From: Actinernus sp. WN-2022
Taxonomy: Eukaryota; Cnidaria; Anthozoa; Actiniaria; Actinernidae
Assembly: GCA_030867875.1 (NCBI GenBank)
Contig: JAOWCC010000577.1
Span: forward strand, 89,509,740 to 89,573,739
Direction: 5' to 3'
DNA: 64,000 nucleotides
The notes under the pieces are model-generated. The model worked only from the letters and a program-made list of their open reading frames with translations, did no database searches and had not been told where the DNA came from. Position numbers and translations under genes: made by a program. Numbering within the stretch: the stretch's first letter is position 1; each line of letters begins with the position of its first letter. This document shows, piece by piece, positions 47,640-59,836 of this stretch.

Positions 47640-48505
47640 TTTACACAGCTCTATCCTTGTTTGGAGGGTTTATGATTAGTAGACATACTTCATTAGGCGT
47701 CATTCTGTTTATTTTGATTTTCATTAGATTTTCCAAATTATCGAAAAGGTTTTTCCTTATATTGCGGTATGCTGGGCATTTTATCCAAAAATGTTGGCCA
47801 TTTTATCAAAAAATACTCTTCATCTTCGACGCCATTTGTACAAATAGGGCAAATTCTTTCTTCGGGTATTTGGTAAGGTTTCGAGTAACGTCCAGTTTCA
47901 ATTGCTAATTTGTGATTACTTAGCCTCAGCTTTGTCAATGCTATTCTGTGATTGGTATAGGTGACCTGTATAAGGTAGTCTTTACAATTATAGTTGGACT
48001 TGAATCTGCGGAAAGTCCTTAATTTATTAATTTGGCGGGGATCTTTTCTTTTATCGTTATTTATGTCACTAACCCAAGTTTGGTACTCTATGTCCTTTAG
48101 TCTCTAGCTTATGATACTCAAAATGGTTTTGCGATCAGGAATTGATGTTTTGTACCTTAGTCCATATTTCCCCCTAGCCCCTATATGACAGAGCAGGGCA
48201 TTAATTTGTTGGTGCCAAAATTCTTTGTTTTCCTTATTTTTGATATCATTATATATTGTACAGGATAACTTGCTTTGTTCAGGATCATTCATGGTCAGTT
48301 TCAGCCAGAAATTGAAGTTTCTACATTTATGCTTGGTAACGTATAGGAAATCTCCCTAGCTCTGCTCTATATGCATTGTTGCTACACAACTTGCTAACGC
48401 CTAAGAGCCATTAGTTTGGACTGACTCAATTGGGACTTTGTCTAGTTTTTCTTTACAATCCACCCCCATACTTCGCTACCGTAAAGTAAAATAGGGGTTA
48501 TTTAG
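47640..48505 (-). pseudogene. LINE ORF2 C-terminal region, unit D
   Basis: Best-preserved of the copies. Minus-strand frames give LTMNDPEQSKLSC, FWHQQINALLCHIGARG, KTSIPDRKTILSI and the Cys-rich CPICTNGVEDEEYFLIKW tail. Stops and frame changes remain. Confidence 0.75.
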
Positions 48506-49289
48506 CGCATCAAATAATTTATGGTCAGTTTAATATTTTCTCTAAAATGTTCACTCATTTCTTTCCTCAATATATATTATGCTTTTAGGTGGAAATCCCC
48601 ACCCAAAATTCCGGGGAGTATCCCCTCCCCCGGGGGAATTTCTCCAAGAATTAAGCACTTGCCCAATAAACAACGTAATCATGTTACGCAATAGACCAAA
48701 TCCAAATATGGCAATTTTTTTATTTATAGTCTTCCTATACGAATTGCCCCTATAATCTAAAATATCACTTTGAAAACTTACAATTATAGTTGTGGAAAGT
48801 TTGGATGACTATAGCAAGAAAGGCTTTATATATAATTAAAGATATTCCAGCACAAATTTAGACTTTTGCGAATAGGTGGTAAAGCCTGACTAGCCTCGTT
48901 TTGGTATTTTCACATACTATTCACTGATCTGTGTAAAGCGATTACATTAGAATGTATGGAAATTTACTATTATATCGCTGTTGTCAATGCTCTTAAATCT
49001 AATAAAATGTTTCAAAAACCTTCGCTTTTTGGCCTTGTAGTCATTATCGTTAATGTCTAGGGCAATTCCTGGCCAGTTTAGCCTTGTATGATTCAGGGTG
49101 GTTTTCGATCTGTCAGGAATCGCCATTGACATGCATTAAAGGTAATTAATATCAATTTAAAGTGATCCTATCTCTAACTCAGCTAACTGGCAGCCAGTGA
49201 TAGTTTCAAGTTTTATTTATTTCGCACTAACACAACAGTACATTTTGAAGAAGAAGAAAAAAGTGAAGAAATAAGTGACGATTACATTT

Positions 49290-49525
49290 CAAATAGTTGG
49301 TAGTGCGCAGTGATCAAAGGAGCAGAACCTTTCGAGTTGATCACTGATAGGGGAAATATCACGGATAGGGGAAATATGATTGAACTTCCCAGCTCGAGTT
49401 AAAAGTCTCGCAGCCGTATTCTGCACACGCTGTTGTTTGTCAAGTTCACACGCCGGTAAACCATACAAAATGCTGTCACACGAGTCAAGTACATGTGAAT
49501 AAACCATCGAAAAGGAAATAAGCAT
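49290..49525 (-). pseudogene. CR1/L2-like LINE RT fragment, unit D
   Basis: Same 78-codon fragment as unit C, with an identical translation over the readable part. Confidence 0.6.
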
Positions 49526-50125
49526 AATGGCTAAATATTGTAATATTCAAAATGGTACGAATAAACTTGTTGTTGTCTACACTCTGAACTATCTACCTGA
49601 GACAGGCTGTTGGTTAAATATTATTTTACCCATTGACATATTAATGATATGTTCAGTTAGACCCTTTATGTGTGAAAATAATAGCAGAAGTCCACTAAAC
49701 TACGGTGACTGCTATATATAATTGAGGACCGAAAGAAAAGGGATCAAAGAGTACAGTAGTGATCAATGAACACAATATTTGAGTAGATTGATAATACTAA
49801 TCCTGCATAGCGGTCGACGCTAGGGGGAAAAAGGGTTGGGATTGAGATTATCCCCTTACCCTCTCCCCCAAGTAATTTGCCCTCGCTCCCTTCCAGGCTA
49901 GACAATACTGGATAACAATAGTAGTCTTTATTTCAATCAAGATGGAGGAGCTACAGATAACATTAACAATACAAAATTATATACATCTGTGAGTTGGTAG
50001 GTCCTGAAAAAAAAAAAAAACTTTGGGGGCAAAGACAGCGGAGATATGTATTACAAAATCTACGAATTACAACAACAAAACAGAATAGAAAAACTTAGAT
50101 AAAAAAAATAGAAATGTTTTACAGT

Positions 50126-50319
50126 ATTGCTGGTTTTCACTTGACGGCATAGCCGCCATGTTGGTGCCCTTAAACAATAGATTCCTCGTTAGCTACTTTT
50201 GTTGGGGCACCAACATGGCCGCCATGCCCTTTGTCAGTTGAATCTCTGGGGAGGGATCAAAGAGTACAACTGACCCTTTGTCAGTTGAATCTCTGGGGAT
50301 TGAGTGAAAACCAGCAATA
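50126..50319. mobile_element. MITE (TTGCTGGTTTTCAC ends), unit D copy with internal duplication
   Basis: Carries an extra segment of about 46 bp, duplicating CCCTTTGTCAGTTGAATCTC and including GGGATCAAAGAGTACA. Confidence 0.7.
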
Positions 50320-50404
50320 GTTCATGGAGACACTATATTAACTATGATGGAGACAATAATGTTTTTGAATTCAAATTAGACATAAAATACTAACAAGATA
50401 TTAA

Positions 50405-50998
50405 AGTGCCACTACGACGAAGATTTACCATTTCGATTTGCCACTTTTTCAGTGTCTATAGGTCAATCAGTATTAGAAATATCCGAAATAGTAAAAAATA
50501 TTCCCAAATGGGCATCTTAAACCACAAATTTTAGGAGAGTTTACCGGTAAAATCCTGTCCGCCATTGCTGGAAGCCGTGCCCTTTGTTCAGCTTTAAACA
50601 AAGGTTTATTCACCGGAAGTGATGTCATACACTTAACACGACAACCTCGTGGCGCGAAATAGCGTGCATAAAAAAGTAGCCAACCTCGCAAAGATAAATA
50701 TAACTTTCTTCTTATGTAAGTGAAGACGTTTTTAGTAGAAATATGCCTCCAGGCGTTGTGTTCTGCAGGCGAGCGTTAAGTGTATGACATCATTTCCGGT
50801 GAATAAACCTTTGTTTAAAGCTGAACAAAGGGCACGGCTTCCAGTAATGGCGGACGTGTAGATTCAATATTCGGAGCTAAAAAAATAAGACTTCCTGTCG
50901 TTGTATCGAAAAACAATTTGAACTGGTAATAATATATGAACTCTACTTTATGAATATGCAAAAACATTGATATGTCAAAATTTGATCGTAGGGGCACT
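50405..50998. mobile_element. 594-bp TTAA-flanked element, unit D
   Basis: Same insertion as in C, same length, TTAA at 50,401-50,404 and 50,999-51,002. A few substitutions separate the copies. Confidence 0.85.
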
Positions 50999-52424
50999 TT
51001 AAGGATGCACAAGATCTGGGACTGTATAATAAGGTAATCAAAATCAATAGCAAATGTATTATTATCAGCTTGAGATAAAGTATATAGGAGATTTATTTAC
51101 TGAATATGATGAAAAGAGTCAATGAACTGAATTTAAATTAACTTCTTAAGCCAGACTGAACCTTTTTCATCACGGCTTATAGCTCTAATCATGCACTACT
51201 TAAAATAGATGCGCTTGTATAGGAATCAGTGCAAGGAATTGAACTGACTTATACCAGGAGCTAGAAATACGAAAGATTTATGAAAAAAATGTCTTAACTT
51301 GCTTCCATGGTGTACTGGCTCGCTGTTTTTTTTTTGGGGGGGGGCTGATGTAAAGCAATTTCAGGGGATATGCAAGCACAGGAAACGAGACCAAGATCGC
51401 AACAAAAATCAACTAGAAAACTGTGTATAAATAGACAGCTAAGTTGGATATAACCGTAGCTTGGCAGTTATACTAAAACAATTAGACTTCTCGCTCTTCG
51501 TTTCACCTAGACTGTGATAGTTGAATCGGGGTTTCGCCCCTCACGAACTATCTGCAACTCGCAGTGTCATTGTTATTTAAATATTTAAATAAGTCAGTCT
51601 GTAGTAGAAAATTGTTTTTAATAGACCCGTCGAGGCACCACCGTGCCGAACTCATTTCAGTTTGAAACAAAAGATAATTAGGTGGCTTCTTGTGATCTAA
51701 TTTAGTTCGGCACGGAGCTTAGGCAATCAGATTGCACGAGTCGCAATAGAACACTAGTTGGTTTCTACTAATTTTAGCTGGAATTTTTAGATGCCACATT
51801 GACTGGACATACAAGAAAATTGTCTCGGTTTCTATTTCTAATCTAAAATTTGACAACGGATAAACGCTTTAGGCTACTGGTTAAAATTTGGGCCATACCT
51901 TCATGTAGGAATCGCTACCAAATTATATTCTATTGTATTGTATTGTGTTGCGTTCTATTGTTGTATTGAATTGTATTGTGTTGTATTCTATTGTATTTTT
52001 GGTAAAAATTCGTGTCGTCCTACATAAAGGTTGCCAAAATTTGACAACGGATAAACGCTTTAGGCTACTGGTTAAGTGAGTGGATGACGGTGAGGAGCAC
52101 GCCTTTACTTCCCGGTCCTCGTGTTGGAAACGTTTCCCCAATCTTCTAAGGTGAAGCTTCGGAGTTCTGGGAGTCCATGTTGCTAAGAACTAAGGGAAAA
52201 TTCTAAAATGTACTTCGCGTTTCATGCATCATATGACCTCACGGCAGCATTGTCTGTACAGTTATTGATCATGGCCAAAAGCCAACGAGAAAGCGAGTAA
52301 ACTAGTACTGTGTGTTGTTGAATTAAAATGAAATTAAATAATGGAGAAATACGGTTTATCAGCAAAAATAACACCCTGAGATAGAAGAGAAATACTATGT
52401 GAATGTCTTGTTGTGCCTTCAAAC

Positions 52425-53315
52425 TTTTTCGATAAAGGATGGGAAAGAGGATTACAAAAGCTTATTCTAGAAACTGGATTCCTCAGTAGAACTGATTTTT
52501 TCCGATAAGAATTGTAAAGATTAAAGAGGATTAGAAAAGCTTATTCTAGAAACTGGATTTATAGAAATGAACTTTTTCGATAGAAGATGGCAAAGATTAA
52601 GGAGGATTACAAAAGCTTATTCTAGAAACTGGATTCTCAGTAGAACTGATTTTTTTCGATAAGAATTGTAAAGATTAAAGAGGATTACAAAAGCTTATTC
52701 TAGAAACTGGATTTATAGAAATGAACTTTTTCGATAGAAGATGGCAAAGATTAAGGAGGATTACAAAAGCTTATTCTAGAAACTGGATTCTCAGTAGAAC
52801 TGATTTTTTCCGATAAGAATTGTAAAGATTAAAGAGGATTAGAAAAGCTTATTCTAGAAACTGGATTTATAGAAATGAACTTTTTCGATAGAAGATGGCA
52901 AAGATTAAGGAGGATTACAAAAGCTTATTCTAGAAACTGGATTCTCAGTAGAACTGATTTTTTTCGATAAGAATTGTAAAGATTAAAGAGGATTACAAAA
53001 GCTTATTCTAGAAACTGGATTTCTGGAACTGAACTTTTTCGATAGAGGATGGCAAAGATTAAAGAGGATTACAAAAGCTTATTCTAGAAACTGGATTCTC
53101 AGTAGAACTGATTTTTTCCGATTAGAATTGTAAAGATTAAAGAGGATTACAAAAGCTTATTCTAGAAACTGGATTTATAGAAATGAACTTTTTCGATAGA
53201 AGATGGCAAAGATTAAGGAGGATTACAAAAGCTTATTCTAGAAACTGGATTTCTGGAACTGAACTTTTTCGATAGAGGATGGCAAAGATTAAAGAGGATT
53301 ACAAAAGCTTATTTC
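52425..53315 (+). repeat. 76-bp minisatellite, unit D (about 11 copies)
   Basis: Mixed monomers with partial dimer alternation and a small number of TTTCTGGAACTG monomers. Confidence 0.95.
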
Positions 53316-55454
53316 GGTTTACAATGAACCGAATGGATTTCAAGTTGCTCTAAATTTCTCTTAAAAGCAGTATTTTTCTTCCACCCGAATTTTTGCCACC
53401 TTCATCAAAAATGTCTCAAATTTTCTCCAGTACTTATATCTGTAAAGCCGTCTATTCTGCCTCTAATCATCTGAGTGGGTATTTTTGTCTTTCATCATGA
53501 GAAAGGTTAGTAATTGGGGGTTGATATAGCCTCCGCTTTAAGGTATAATAATATTATTAAGTGGGTGTTTATATATGGGACTGAAAGAACTGGTCATACA
53601 TTATGGGGAGGACGGAAGTTGAGATGGTCAAAACCCTCCAGGGATTATTTAAAACCAGATTAGATCCCTGATTTGTCACGTCATTATTTTTTTACAACAA
53701 GAAATATTATTGCACTTAAGAACACCTGAGGCAAAGGATGATGGTTAGTTATTTTAGATAACAATCACTGAAGACGAAGTTCGTATTATCAGAAGTCCGT
53801 AAACTGATGAGCCGCATTGCTTATCGCGCTAGACTTCTGGGGCCGACACACTTTCAATAAAACTTGAATTTTACAGGTGTATTTTACAAGCATGGCCATT
53901 GATTTCACATAAAATGCACATGTAAACGTTTTATTGAATATTAATTATGGCAGGACTTCTGGTATCATGGATAAAGCCGGCTTATTCGGCGCCTCAAGTG
54001 ACATTAAAATTACCAGTTTAGACATGACAGAGAGAAAAATTAATTTTAGAATTTCAAAATTAAAGATAAAAGGCCAACTAAAACAAAACATGTGAATGCG
54101 ACCATTTTTCTTTTTTCAAAACGAAAACCTCGTGGTTCATTTGTACGACTTGTGTTAAATAATGATTTTAAGTGGTTCAATTGCAAGGATTCGAGTAAAC
54201 TTTTATTGACTTTTAGTAGTAGAAGTGTGATAGGTATATAATAAGACAAGAGCGGAAACCTAAATGGCGAACACACTCCATACCTTGAGAACTCCGCTCA
54301 AATAATCCCACTGGATCGTTGGCAGTTGACTCAAACTTACAGCGAATACGAAGAACAGTTCTCACATGAACTACATCATGTCAAAGAAATCCCATCCCTC
54401 ACGGAGATTGCGGAAAATGAGCAATTTTCAAAGCCTAACTCGCTAAAACCTTCAACCTAAGATATCGCATGCTACCTCACAGGAGCAGCCAAAAGGTGCG
54501 AGTAATTTGGTTATTGCTTTCGTGCTCAGGGGCGTTAAGGGCGAATTACATACAGTTGAATTTGTAGGAAAAGGGGTGAGAATGGAGGATGAAATAAAAA
54601 GAGGAAAAAAGGTATTAGTACACACCTAATTATTTGACTATCCGCTCGAGTGCACATCGGGTTGATAGCAGACACATTTTGGTTCCCATCTATTAATTAT
54701 ATCCCAAACCCTCAATTTTAATTCTTCATAAAACCTACTTTTTCTCAATTTACTCAAACCACATCAAACCCCCTCCACGAAAGCCATGAAACAAATCCAG
54801 AAAAAGTCAAATAAACTAAGCGAACCTTCAACTGCAACTTAAATGAAGCGAATTTTAAATAACAGACAATCCCAATGAGAAATAGCGTAAAAACTACGCA
54901 AACATGGCAAAAAAGCGCATTCAACTGTAATCCCTCTAAGGCATGGGTCTCCACTATGGCCGCCGCAAATCAAGAGGGGGTGGTCTATCTCTTTGTGCTC
55001 GTGAGATATAGTCTTGACACTTTGACAAATTTTATAAATTCACAACCACGTTTTGTGACAGTCTCCATGGAAACGTGTAATGTGACCTTTGACCTTTAAT
55101 TTTAAGGAAAATTGGGAAAAGCCTCCTGGAGAACGGTAAAACTTTTCAAATTGGAGCAGCCATGAAAGTGTGCACTAACCTTGATTCACTTGCATGAAAA
55201 TACCCACTCTATTAACAACTTTTACCGTTTTCCGAGATGGTTTTCCCAATTTTCCTTAAAATTCAAGTTCAAAGGCCACATTACACTGACGTTTCCATGG
55301 AAACTGCCACAAAAAGGTATTAAGGTTGTGACTTTATCGAATATGTATAACTGCCGAGACTATATCTAGCAAGCACGAAGATATAGACCACCCGCTCTTG
55401 ATTTGCGGCGGCCATATTGGAATAGTTTGAGACCCATGCCTTAATGCCCCTGAG

Positions 55455-55580
55455 TGAGTAAAATCACGACTCACCCGGGTCAGGGTGCGTAGTAAATGGC
55501 ATTATGGTATTACGGACCCTTGCGACAAACCTCGCACGTGCCGTAATTATCCTAATCCAGCTGAGTCGTGATTTTACCCA
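55455..55580. mobile_element. 126-bp MITE inside the foldback right arm
   Basis: Ends TGAGTAAAATCACGACTCA and TGAGTCGTGATTTTACCCA are complementary. The left arm of the foldback is uninterrupted at the corresponding site, which supplies an empty-site control. Confidence 0.65.
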
Positions 55581-55882
55581 CGAGAGCAATAACCAAATTA
55601 CTCGCACCTGGACCCAGGTGAGTCGTTATTTGCGATCGCTAATCCGGTGAGGCTCATGCAGCATCTTAGGTTGAAGGTTTTCGCGAGTTCGGTTTTGAAA
55701 ATTGCTCATTCTCCGCAATCTCTGTGAGGGATGGGATTTCTTTGACATGAAGTAGTTCATGTGAGAACTGTTCTTCGTGTTTGCGGTACTTTTGAGTCAA
55801 CTGCCAACGATCTTGTGGGATTATTCGAGCGGAGTTCTCAAGGTATGAGGTGTGTTCGCCATTGATTGAAGTTTCTTCCCTT

Positions 55883-56564
55883 CTCAAGCATGTTAAGGCA
55901 TGGTTTTTGAACCGTGCTCATAAAACATTCAAAATTCGATATCTTTGTCATTTACGTATGAAATACCCTATAACTTTGGAATAATACGGTAATCGTGTGT
56001 CTTAACATTTAAGGATCGGTATTATGGTGTTTTGAAGGTCACGTGACCTTAAGGCTGATAAAACAAAGAAATCAAAATGGGGTGGCGGAAGTTATTGTTT
56101 TGTTTCAGATTTTCGATTCGAAATGTTAAGCTTGTTATGGGAAGTGAGACTGTGTCCGGAATGGTTGACTTTTTATCACTGAAGAGGAAATAAATGGCGA
56201 AAAATGGTTCCAAGAATAGGTCACGTGACCTGTTTTCTATATTTTCGCCTTAACAGTCTATCAGGGTCAACCATTCCGGACTGGTCTTTAAAGTCAACCA
56301 CAAGTGTAATCAGATAAACACAAAATCGTCACTTAAAATATAAAATGCACCACCCCGTTTTTAGTTTAATTTTCATCTTTTTGTGATCACATGGTTGGTC
56401 ACGTGATAGACATTTTACCAAAATTTTATATTAGGACGATTAAAAATGCTGAGATTAGTTCTAACCACAATTGTTCTAGGATTTGAGCAAATTCAAGTGA
56501 CTCTATTCAAGAAAATAGCTGTAGCCTCGTTTTCATGTTCAAACCATGCCTTAACATGCTTGAG
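55883..56564. mobile_element. 682-bp CACGTG-bearing MITE inside the foldback right arm
   Basis: Ends CTCAAGCATGTTAAGGCATGG and its complement ending CATGCTTGAG. CACGTG occurs near 56,040, 56,222 and 56,400, each in a TCACGTGA context. Foldback arm sequence resumes at 56,566 (TTGTCTTATTATA). Same family as 13771-14436. Confidence 0.75.
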
Positions 56565-56700
56565 TTGTCTTATTATATAAGGCTCCCACTAAAAGTCAAT
56601 ATTTTACTCGAATTCTTACAATGAAACCACTTAGAATCGTTATTTAACACTAAGTCGTGCAAATGAACCACAAGGATTTCGTTTTTAATGACTTTTATAC

Positions 56701-57021
56701 AATTGACACAACCATGGTTTTAGGCCAAACATGTACAAATTACGTGAGTGGGCTCCCTGTGCCTTGATTTCAACAAAGGAGATGAGCGAATAAAATCCGT
56801 TACGAGCTGGAACCGAATCTTAGGGTGCTTTCCATGGGCTGTTATCGCAGTTCCGCCATCTTGGATAAAACAATAGTTTTGGCTCCGGTAGCCTCGCACT
56901 AGTTCACTGGTTTCAGAACGAGTTTACCGGACGAAAACAAATGATTTTATTCTCCTGGGACTCAACATTGCCGCCGTGCGATAAAAGCCCATTTACGCGA
57001 ACTGGTCTGATCGGCCTGTTC
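56701..57021. other. Unassigned non-coding stretch
   Basis: No coding or repeat signal identified beyond mirrored short motifs. Confidence 0.35.
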
Positions 57022-57025
57022 TTAA

Positions 57026-57215
57026 AGTGCCCCCAACCCTTTTTGCAATTTTTATACATATGAATCTTTGAAAGGTTTTGAGTACTTCTGTGAAGAAATA
57101 TTTGGCTTACATAGAATGCTCTATGTTCTATGCTTGTTTGAAATGGTGAAAATTTGATCTTTCCTGACCCATGACCGCGTAAGAAAAAGACTGGGTCGAT
57201 TCTTGATCTTACGTC
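57026..57215. mobile_element. Single arm of the TTAA-type element
   Basis: Begins TTAA at 57,022-57,025, then AGTGCCCCCAACCC, and runs about 190 bp matching the arm of 17296-17826 to GATCTTACGTCATCTAATT. The second arm is absent; ATACACAA repeats follow. A broken or solo copy. Confidence 0.7.
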
Positions 57216-57339
57216 ATCTAATTACACAATATACACAATATACACAACAATATACACAACGAGCGATTTCATGCATTTTAATTTGAGAACATTAATACCA
57301 CTAGTCAAGAAATATGTTTAGTATATAATTGAACCGTAC

Positions 57340-57562
57340 AAATGTCAGTTAATAGTTGAAATTTAGGCCATTTGTCAGTTGACAGTTAAGCGCCAAAATA
57401 CCATTTTACTGGTAGAATTTGCATTATTTTGTTGAATTTAAAAGCTGGATCTTCAATTTATCAGCTAACATTAAATTTTCAATTATCGGTTAATATTTTA
57501 AAATATCCTTATTTGTCAGTTGCCAGTTAAATTTTAGGCCGTTTGTCAGTTGTCAGTTAACC
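57340..57562. repeat. Degenerate TGTCAGTTGACAGTTAA repeats
   Basis: At least five TGTCAGTT motifs in about 220 bp, most followed by a second CAGTTAA, with two flanked by TTTAGGCC. Origin and function unknown. Confidence 0.5.
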
Positions 57563-57705
57563 CCATATCGAGACACTCTTGCATGTACATCTAGTCAACG
57601 TTTTTCTTCCCTGGCCGATTTTAAATCGCTGATCAGATTGTTTCTCATCCGGCCTGCAGATTGACAAGACAGGAAAGGCAATTCACGATTAAGCCACAAG
57701 ATAGC

Positions 57706-58374
57706 TACCCTGGTTACCAGAGTAGGCTTGGATAAATTCTGCCGGCAAAATTTCAAGCATAATACACCACTTGCGGCAGTGAGAATTCTGCCGGCAGAAT
57801 ACTCGATTTTCGAGCAGAATTTGAGCAGAATACAAGGAAAGTCTGTAATAAAAAAAGCTATTTAATAATTCGAATAATGATAATAAAAACAAATTTAAAA
57901 CAATTAGACAAAAAATATTAAGCAATGTGATTCGCACTAAAAATAACTCAAAATTACTAAAAACGCCCACAGATCACTACTCTGCAGTTAGCCGGCACTA
58001 CTCTGGGAGGCAATCATGCATTTCTGGCGAGGCAGCACTACAATCAGCGGTATTACCCAAAAATACATATTTCAAAATGACGGACCAAATACTAACATTT
58101 TACCGAGCGTAATACGAGCAGAATACCTATGTCCGAGCAGAATTTCGAGCAGAATACTCGATTTTTACGAGCATTGCCGGCAGGCATAATACGCAAATTT
58201 ACGAGCAGAATTTATCCAAGCCTATACCAGAGGCTCGAAAGTTGCGAGTCACGAAGCGACGAGTCTCCTATGAGGAGACGGAGCGCGAAGCGATGCGTCT
58301 CCGATCGAGGAGCGAAGCAACGTCGACCCCAGGTCCACTCGGTTACGTCGGTCACGGCCTCTGGAACCAGGGTA
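57706..58374. mobile_element. Outer MITE (TACCCTGG ends), interrupted
   Basis: Flanked by the perfect 9-bp repeat CAAGATAGC (57,697-57,705; 58,375-58,383). Ends TACCCTGGTTACCAGAG and CTCTGGAACCAGGGTA are complementary. After removing the nested element and its target duplicate the native element is about 159 bp, rich in GAGACGG/GCGAAGCGA. A 9-bp duplication is typical of Mutator-like transposons. Confidence 0.8.
57723..58224. mobile_element. Nested 502-bp hAT-like MITE
   Basis: Flanked by the perfect 8-bp repeat TACCAGAG (57,715-57,722; 58,225-58,232), lying in the terminal repeat of the outer element. Ends TAGGCTTGGATAAATTCTGC and its exact complement. The interior repeats GAGCAGAATAC-like words. 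The 8-bp duplication and TAGG terminus fit the hAT superfamily. No transposase encoded. Confidence 0.8.
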
Positions 58375-58383
58375 CAAGATAGC

Positions 58384-59109
58384 AGCCATTTGGAGGATTT
58401 TTGGATAGCTCACACTTCCATTCTCATTACAAACAAACCCATGTAATGTTCCTCATTTTATTGAGCAGGCCCAGGAGCCCGCGGTTATTCAAAAGTTGAT
58501 AAAATGCTTTCCACTGAATGAAACCATCTATAACCTTACGGAAGTTATCCACTTTAGAATAATCGGAGCCAGGCCTAGATAACAACCTATCAGACAAAAA
58601 CTGGCACATTACATAGTCCGTCTCCTCCCTAGTGACCAACCCGTGAACCAGACCACCTCGCTATAACAACCACCTTTTTTTGGTTCGTCGAAGTCCGGTT
58701 TTTAACTCGTGGATGCACACAAGTGCAGAAACGGGTTATTTGGTTGGGATATGTGAAATCGTGTCGCTCACTCACTCACTCACTAAAGTGTTAGCGGCAC
58801 GCCAATCGACATTTCATATCGATATGTGATGTTTCAATTCACGTGCCTAAAATGTTCGCCTCCCATCTAGGTATTTTATTATTATTTGTTTGTCACAATA
58901 TATTATTAATATAAGTTGTGGTGAAAAACAGTGACGACGAAGCCTAAATGAGAAACCGTAAGGCTCATTGAGGTACAGGCTTCCTTTTACATACGAGATT
59001 ACAGATATATAACTAAATAAACACTTACAGGAAATGGCAGGTACATACATTAGAGCTAAGATAGACAAGAGAGCTCTATACATACAATACAGCTAAGATA
59101 GACAAGGGA
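58384..59109. other. Non-coding stretch
   Basis: No gene recognised. Contains a CTCACT microsatellite near 58,768 and two copies of AGCTAAGATAGACAAG-GAGCTCTAT at about 59,052 and 59,089. Confidence 0.4.
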
Positions 59110-59330
59110 GCTCTATTCTAGATACAGTAATTAAGTTGTCAATATGACGTTAATAAGAAGATTTCTAAGTTTGATCTAAAGTTTTTAAGCTACTGAGGAG
59201 AATTTGTCAACTCACCGTTTAATGAGTTCCAAAGTTTTGGGCCTTGATATGGCTCCAGGTTCCCATCGCTGGTTTCTTCTTCGTTGCTGTCTGCATAGTT
59301 GTATTCTGTTTATATTTTGTTTCTATAATC
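59110..59330 (-). pseudogene. LINE C-terminal fragment
   Basis: The minus strand reads TEYNYADSNEEE then YQGPKLWNSLNGEL, a stop, and NFRSNLRNLL. G-P-x-L-W-N-S-L is the familiar C-terminal signature of non-LTR retrotransposon RT proteins. It is distinct from the LINE tail in the array. The internal stop and lack of upstream RT make it a remnant. Confidence 0.6.
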
Positions 59331-59420
59331 TTGTTTAAGACATTTCTCTCATTTGATTGGTTGAGATCTAGAGCAGTGGTATTTCAGCGTGATTTGTAAT
59401 ACTAAACATTTAATTACTGG

Positions 59421-59511
59421 CTCCGAGGGAACAGTGGGTTTTGTTTCCCCGAGATCCTCGATGTTCCCCGAGACGGAACAAAACTCACTGATTCCCGAGG
59501 GGACAGTCACT
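59421..59511. repeat. Hairpin-forming inverted repeat
   Basis: CCGAGGGAACAGTGGGTTTT is mirrored by AAAACTCACTGATTCCCGAGG around a short CCCGAGATCCTCGATG loop. Probably a small MITE. Confidence 0.6.
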
Positions 59512-59513
59512 AA

Positions 59514-59661
59514 AGCCCGGTCCTCACTAGCGACATAAGCATAAGCATGAGCATAAGAACATACGCATGCGTATTAAACATCTCTGGCTAAATAAGTTCA
59601 CCACCGCGAAATAAGTCTATAGACACGAGTTGACCCGGGGGTGTTTACTACGCATGCGTAT
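59514..59661. mobile_element. MITE fragment disrupted by the LTR retrotransposon
   Basis: Starts CCCGGTCCTCACTAGCGACA, followed by ATAAGCATAAGC repeats and two ACGCATGCGTATT copies. No right end is visible before the LTR begins at 59,662, so the retrotransposon probably inserted into it. Confidence 0.4.
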
Positions 59662-59836
59662 TGTAACAAGATACTTGTATGCGTGACCCCATGTTCGCGC
59701 ATAGACTTGCCATTGATACCTCAACTTTGTAATTAGAGATACAATGTTATTGATTGAAGAAATACTCGCTTGTACGCTAGAAGTCATGCATCGACTGATC
59801 ACGAATAAAACTTGATTCAACCACTAAATCTTTACA
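59662..59836 (+). repeat. 5' LTR of a Ty3/gypsy-type element
   Basis: Begins TGTAAC and ends TTTACA, giving the short TG...CA inverted termini expected of an LTR, and is followed directly by a primer-binding site. An AATAAA at 59,805-59,810 could serve as the polyadenylation signal. The start is inferred from the matching TGTAA/TTACA ends; the 3' LTR needed to confirm it lies beyond the window. Confidence 0.65.

Larger units (their letters stand above)
46636..55353 (+). repeat. Tandem array unit D (founder type 2)
   Basis: Last unit. It has the poly-G and TTAA elements, lacks the 51-bp MITE, keeps the long form of the foldback (extra 54,816-54,948), and runs into unique right-arm sequence at about 55,353 rather than a junction segment. 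Confidence 0.9.
54110..56700. mobile_element. Large foldback element (long form), array right edge
   Basis: The left arm (about 54,110-55,150) is mirrored by a right arm (about 55,205-56,700) around a centre near 55,180. Matching points: CTAAATGGCGAACACACTCC at 54,260 against GTGTGTTCGCCATT-like at 55,850; CTATGGCCGCCGCAAATCAA at 54,954 against TTGATTTGCGGCGGCCATAT at 55,398; TTAAGGAAAATTGGGAAAA near 55,104 against its complement near 55,240. The right arm is interrupted by two smaller elements (55455-55580 and 55883-56564). Arms have diverged by substitutions. No transposase; host relationship unknown. Confidence 0.7.
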
